This document shows, in pieces, positions 60,905-64,000 of a stretch of 64,000 nucleotides of DNA. Position numbers and translations under genes: made by a program. Each line of letters starts with the position of its first letter. Positions within the stretch are counted from its first letter, which is position 1. This DNA comes from Cyrtodaria siliqua. Lineage: Eukaryota > Mollusca > Bivalvia > Adapedonta > Hiatellidae. The notes below the pieces were generated by a model that worked only from the letters and a program-made list of their open reading frames with translations, had not been told where the DNA came from and did no database searches. The DNA lies in assembly GCA_037043455.1 (NCBI GenBank), contig JAWPHD010005554.1, positions 96,952 to 160,951 of the forward strand, written 5' to 3'.

Positions 60905-62650
60905 AAGATGATTTTCAACTACAACAAAGTAGTGGCTGACCTTGTAAATAATACTCCAAAGAAATGCGAGTGTAGAACATCTAACTTTTCCCATTCGGCA
61001 TTTGTTTTCTAAAGTTCCGAAGTATAGATTGCTTTCTGTGATTGATTTTAATGCATGTCGTGGTCAGATCGCCCAATCAATTGAGGATTTTAGTATTAAA
61101 TGGTGTCGTAGAGAACATACTGACCCATACTCCCTTTTTACTTTAAAAACGACTTCTATACCCGTATTAACTTATATACGACTAACCCATCCCTACTTCC
61201 CACTATACCTAGTTTATCATTCGGGAATCCAGGAATTTCACAATAAGTTTGTTTTTGTGTTTGCTGATAAAGCAGCTAATAATATAATTATTTGTTGACG
61301 GCTCCATTACGTCAATGTTTTATCTCAGGAACTCGGGAGTACTAATTCGTATACTCCAGTTCAATATACTGAAGATAATGTTGTTTCAACGCGTATCACT
61401 CAGGGCCAGATTGTCAAGGCTGGAGTAGACGAAAAGCAAAGCAGACTTTCCCAGCGGCCTTTTTTTGCCACTGACCGTTTTAGGGCGGTAGCCCTATTGT
61501 CAACCCTTTTGTGTGAGTGATGTCTTATATTTGCCATTTATTCATCTTTAAATTTGTTCTTTGCTTCTGTGTGTGTTTGTGGTTAACTGTCGTCCTTGAA
61601 TGCTACATTTTCTATTCGATTTTTTTATATGTATATTTCCAACGATGTAATGGATTCCCAAATTACACAAACAACCATACAAAGCCCGTTTTATTTCCAA
61701 TACTAGTTCTTGCACCACTACACTTATCTCAAAACTGTTAACATCTTGTCTTATTGCCGTTAAAGATCACGTTAAACAATAGTGTGCTAAAGCTTATGAA
61801 AACTCTGGGATTAATTTGTTTGTGTCTATTAAAAATTCAGGCGACGCTCTTGATCAAATTTGCAATAAACTTCAAGCTTCATCTATGAGTACTTATGATT
61901 TTTCTACACTACACAACTCTTCTGAGACAAGGACTATGACACCCTGACTACTATGGTTATTTGACTTCGTAAGATCCTTGGTCATGATCTATGTCGTACT
62001 ATCTTTGTTAAACTTGTTAAAATGTTTATCAAAAGAGATTATGACCCTATCATTTTGCAACGCACTGCATGCTTGGTGGACCCATTAACAGTTCGCCACT
62101 ATGCTTTCCTCTTTATTTGTGCGATGACCAAACAGGCTGTGGACCTTATGATGACGTCTACCTAAAGCACAAAAGGACGGTGACGTTTGATGTTTGTCTG
62201 CAATCTTGTTTTGTCGTGCCCTCAATGGTTTATTCTCTTGTTGCTCTGACTTCTGCCAAGTCACTGAGTACCTTCTTTGTGGCTTTCTAGGCTATTGTTT
62301 TTTTTCTGATTTATATATACAAGAGCATCTTTGCGTTTTACTTAATACATTGCCTGTTATACTGCCTTGTTGGTTAGAGAATAGTTCATGGCAGGGATTT
62401 CTTTATTAACAATGTCGCGTTTTATTGGAAAGTGTGAGGTTTGGTGCACCTTAGAACCTGGTTTAAACCCCCAGCGGCCTTTTTTGCCACTGACTGTTCC
62501 GCGGCGGTAGCCACATTGTCAACCCTTCTTGTATTGATGACGTCATATGCCTTTATTCTTTATTACTATTGCCATTCATGTTTGTCTTTTTGCATAGTTT
62601 TGGGCTTACTGTGTTGGTGAAAGCTGCATTTCCTGTTCGACTTTTAAACT
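60905..62650 (+). pseudogene. Penelope-like element, internally deleted, with nested insertion
   Basis: N-terminal ORF text begins near 60910 (NYNKVVADLVNNTPKKC). It continues as KVPKYRLLSVIDFNACRGQI, GIQEFHNKFVFVFADKAANN and ELGSTNSYTPVQYTEDNVVS in shifting frames. After a nested 189-bp insertion (61452-61640) come PKLHKQPYKARFISNTSSCT, LLTSCLIAVKDHVK and MSTYDFSTL. The PKLHK...ARFI and YDFSTL blocks are those of PLE RTs. At about 61920 the sequence jumps to the C-terminal part (LRKILGHD, RTACLVDPLTVRHYAFLF) and then the full 3' module. The RT palm core (motifs with YxDD) and any GIY-YIG endonuclease are missing, so it is inactive. Assignment to PLE is by motif recognition. Confidence 0.65.
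61452..61640 (+). mobile_element. Nested 3'-terminal PLE fragment with 5-bp duplication
   Basis: The segment interrupts RT coding text and is itself the family 3' module ('gccactgaccgttttaggg', 'gtggttaactgtcgtccttg', 'ctattcgattttttt'). 'tttcc' occurs at 61447-61451 and 61636-61640. Removing the insert and one 'tttcc' joins the preceding RT codons to PTM-WIPKLHKQPYKAR in register. I infer a 5'-truncated insertion of the same family. Confidence 0.6.
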
Positions 62651-62659
62651 TATTTTTAT

Positions 62660-64000
62660 TTTAGTGTCGTATATCGCACTTTTATTGCTTCAGAATTCGA
62701 AGCTACGTGAGTTTTATAGTGCATACATTTTCCATAGCTACATGTATTAGAAACACAAAGAGCTTAATAACAATTTATAATATCAATGAGAACACATGTA
62801 AAGGCTTAAACATTGTGTGTTAATATCAGAATGTTTAAATAATGATTGTGTATCTAGTGTGCATACATTCGACACTATCATATCGGAGTTGTCTCCAAAA
62901 ATCATCACACAAAATACATTATATACCGACATTATGTGGCAGTAATTATAAAGTATATGTTGTAAATGTCAGGTCGTTATATGGTTAATATTTTAAGGTT
63001 AACGAGCTACGCGTACTTCCCGTAAGTTATTGGGAATGTACCAATTGCCAAATATTTACAATTCTCCAGAACAGTTGTGAACGTCATTCTGTCAAATCCA
63101 GTAAAAAAGAGACGTCTATCACTTGATCGTGTACGTACTAGCTCTTGTTGTTAACAATCAACAGTTGGCGGGCGTGTAAAGATATGGTTTTGATATATCA
63201 ATAATAAGTTGGTGGTCATGTATACAGATATTTTTGTTATATCAATAATCAGTTGGTGGTCGTGTATACAGATAGTTTTGTTATATCAATAACCAGATTG
63301 TGGTCTTTATACAGATAGTGTTTTATATCAATAATCAGATTGTGGTGTGTATACAGTTAGTGTTTTATATCAATAATCAGTTGAAACAGATAATGTTATT
63401 ATCTCTATAATCAGTTGGTGGTCATGTAAACAGATAGTTACGTGATTCCCGGGATGATAAAATACACCCATAAATCGTGTAAAAGGCATCAACATGTATG
63501 CAAGCAGTTCATGGATGCATAACATGGATTCGGCGGGAACATGAAAAAAATCTTTAGTGACATGTCGTAAATTGGTTTCTTTTGAACATTTTTTCTTGTA
63601 AAATATGTTCTTGCCCCAGAGGGTATGCATATTCGGAACAACCTTTCTTGTTCCGAATATTTCTTGTTCCTTCTTGTGAACCTTCCTCAGAAGGCATGCA
63701 GAATTGGAATAACTTTTCTTGTGAAATATATTATTTTCCCAGTAGGCATGTAGATGACAACAAAAGCACTGATTTTTTGACATGATTAAATTTGAGAGAA
63801 TAACAGAAAAACAAATATATCAACCTGTGTATGGATGTTTAGCATTGCATATTGGCAAGGAATGATGAGTATTTACATAACTGCATACCATTGTCTTGAT
63901 GGAGTATCTTCCATCTGATGTCAGTTACTTTCTAATGAGATATGTCCGCATTATTTAAATGAGCCACAATAGGATCGACTCACATACAACACGTATTCAT
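62660..64000 (+). mobile_element. Satellite-bearing element copy 3 (short array), runs off the window
   Basis: It starts at 'ttagtgtcgtatatcgcact', directly after the PLE 3' end. About 1 kb of left flank present in copies 1 and 2 is missing (from about 62725). It resumes at 'tagaaacacaaagagct' and stays colinear to the array junction. The array (about 63165-63436) has only six to seven 44-bp units, some with deletions. The right flank follows without the 700-bp insertion of copy 1. The frame at 63370-63783 minus is flank DNA without recognised homology. Confidence 0.75.

Noticed and set aside
60570..60918. Minus-strand ORFs with HRPSHLTIASY repeats
   Set aside because: Antisense reading of the 33-bp minisatellite; the plus-strand LINE RT reading upstream explains the locus.
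63370..63783. 137-codon minus-strand frame
   Set aside because: It spans the array junction and right flank of the satellite element. The corresponding region of copy 1 (25440-26520) is interrupted by stops and a 700-bp insertion, so the frame is not conserved.

Overview
The window is gene-poor, AT-rich eukaryotic DNA that is almost entirely repetitive. Long AT-rich tracts without open frames, a tRNA-derived SINE, broken LINE and Penelope-like reverse transcriptases, an intact Tc1/mariner-class transposon and mobile elements carrying internal tandem arrays together suggest an invertebrate, most likely a bivalve mollusc. That assignment rests on recognising the repeat families, not on a host gene. 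There is no bacterial operon structure, CRISPR array, rRNA or convincing intact tRNA. The only intact protein gene I can support is the transposase at 33304-34386. One weak pair of candidate host exons lies at 54396-54646 on the minus strand.

Layout. 1-5.2 kb: fragments of a Penelope-like element (PLE), a tandem ~265-276-bp dispersed repeat (here R1), diverged 150-bp-class repeats, and a homogeneous 43-bp satellite. 5.2-11.5 kb: unannotated AT-rich DNA, hairpins, a long dispersed repeat (R2) and another R1 tandem pair. 11.56-37.0 kb: the dominant structure. A large repeat element lies here twice in inverted orientation. Copy 1 (plus) has a left flank (11565-13291), about 12.2 kb of 44/51-bp satellite (13292-25467) and a right flank (25468 to at least 26700). 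Copy 2 (minus) has about 7.05 kb of the same satellite in reverse orientation (27448-35783), interrupted by the transposon, followed by its left flank (35784-36978). A third copy (62660-64000, plus) has the same two flanks but only about six satellite units. The satellite is therefore an integral core of a mobile or dispersed element that has expanded enormously in place.

37-56 kb: further R1, R2, PLE and SINE pieces, a 234-bp duplication, a 65-bp dimeric satellite (42.5-44.0 kb), palindromic elements, an 82-bp tandem array (45.9-46.5 kb), a perfect 55-bp inverted repeat (51.8 kb) and a 562-bp TA-flanked element with terminal inverted repeats (55.4-56.0 kb). 56.9-62.65 kb: a retroelement graveyard. 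It holds a frameshifted LINE ORF1 with an SGNH-esterase-like domain and a zinc knuckle, the 3' end of a LINE on the opposite strand, a LINE endonuclease/RT fragment that dissolves into a minisatellite seeded by its own RT codons, and an internally deleted PLE that carries a nested 3' fragment of its own family.

These pieces are not a cooperating pathway. They record successive insertions, truncations and tandem amplifications, several of which can be ordered because an empty-site copy is present in the same window.
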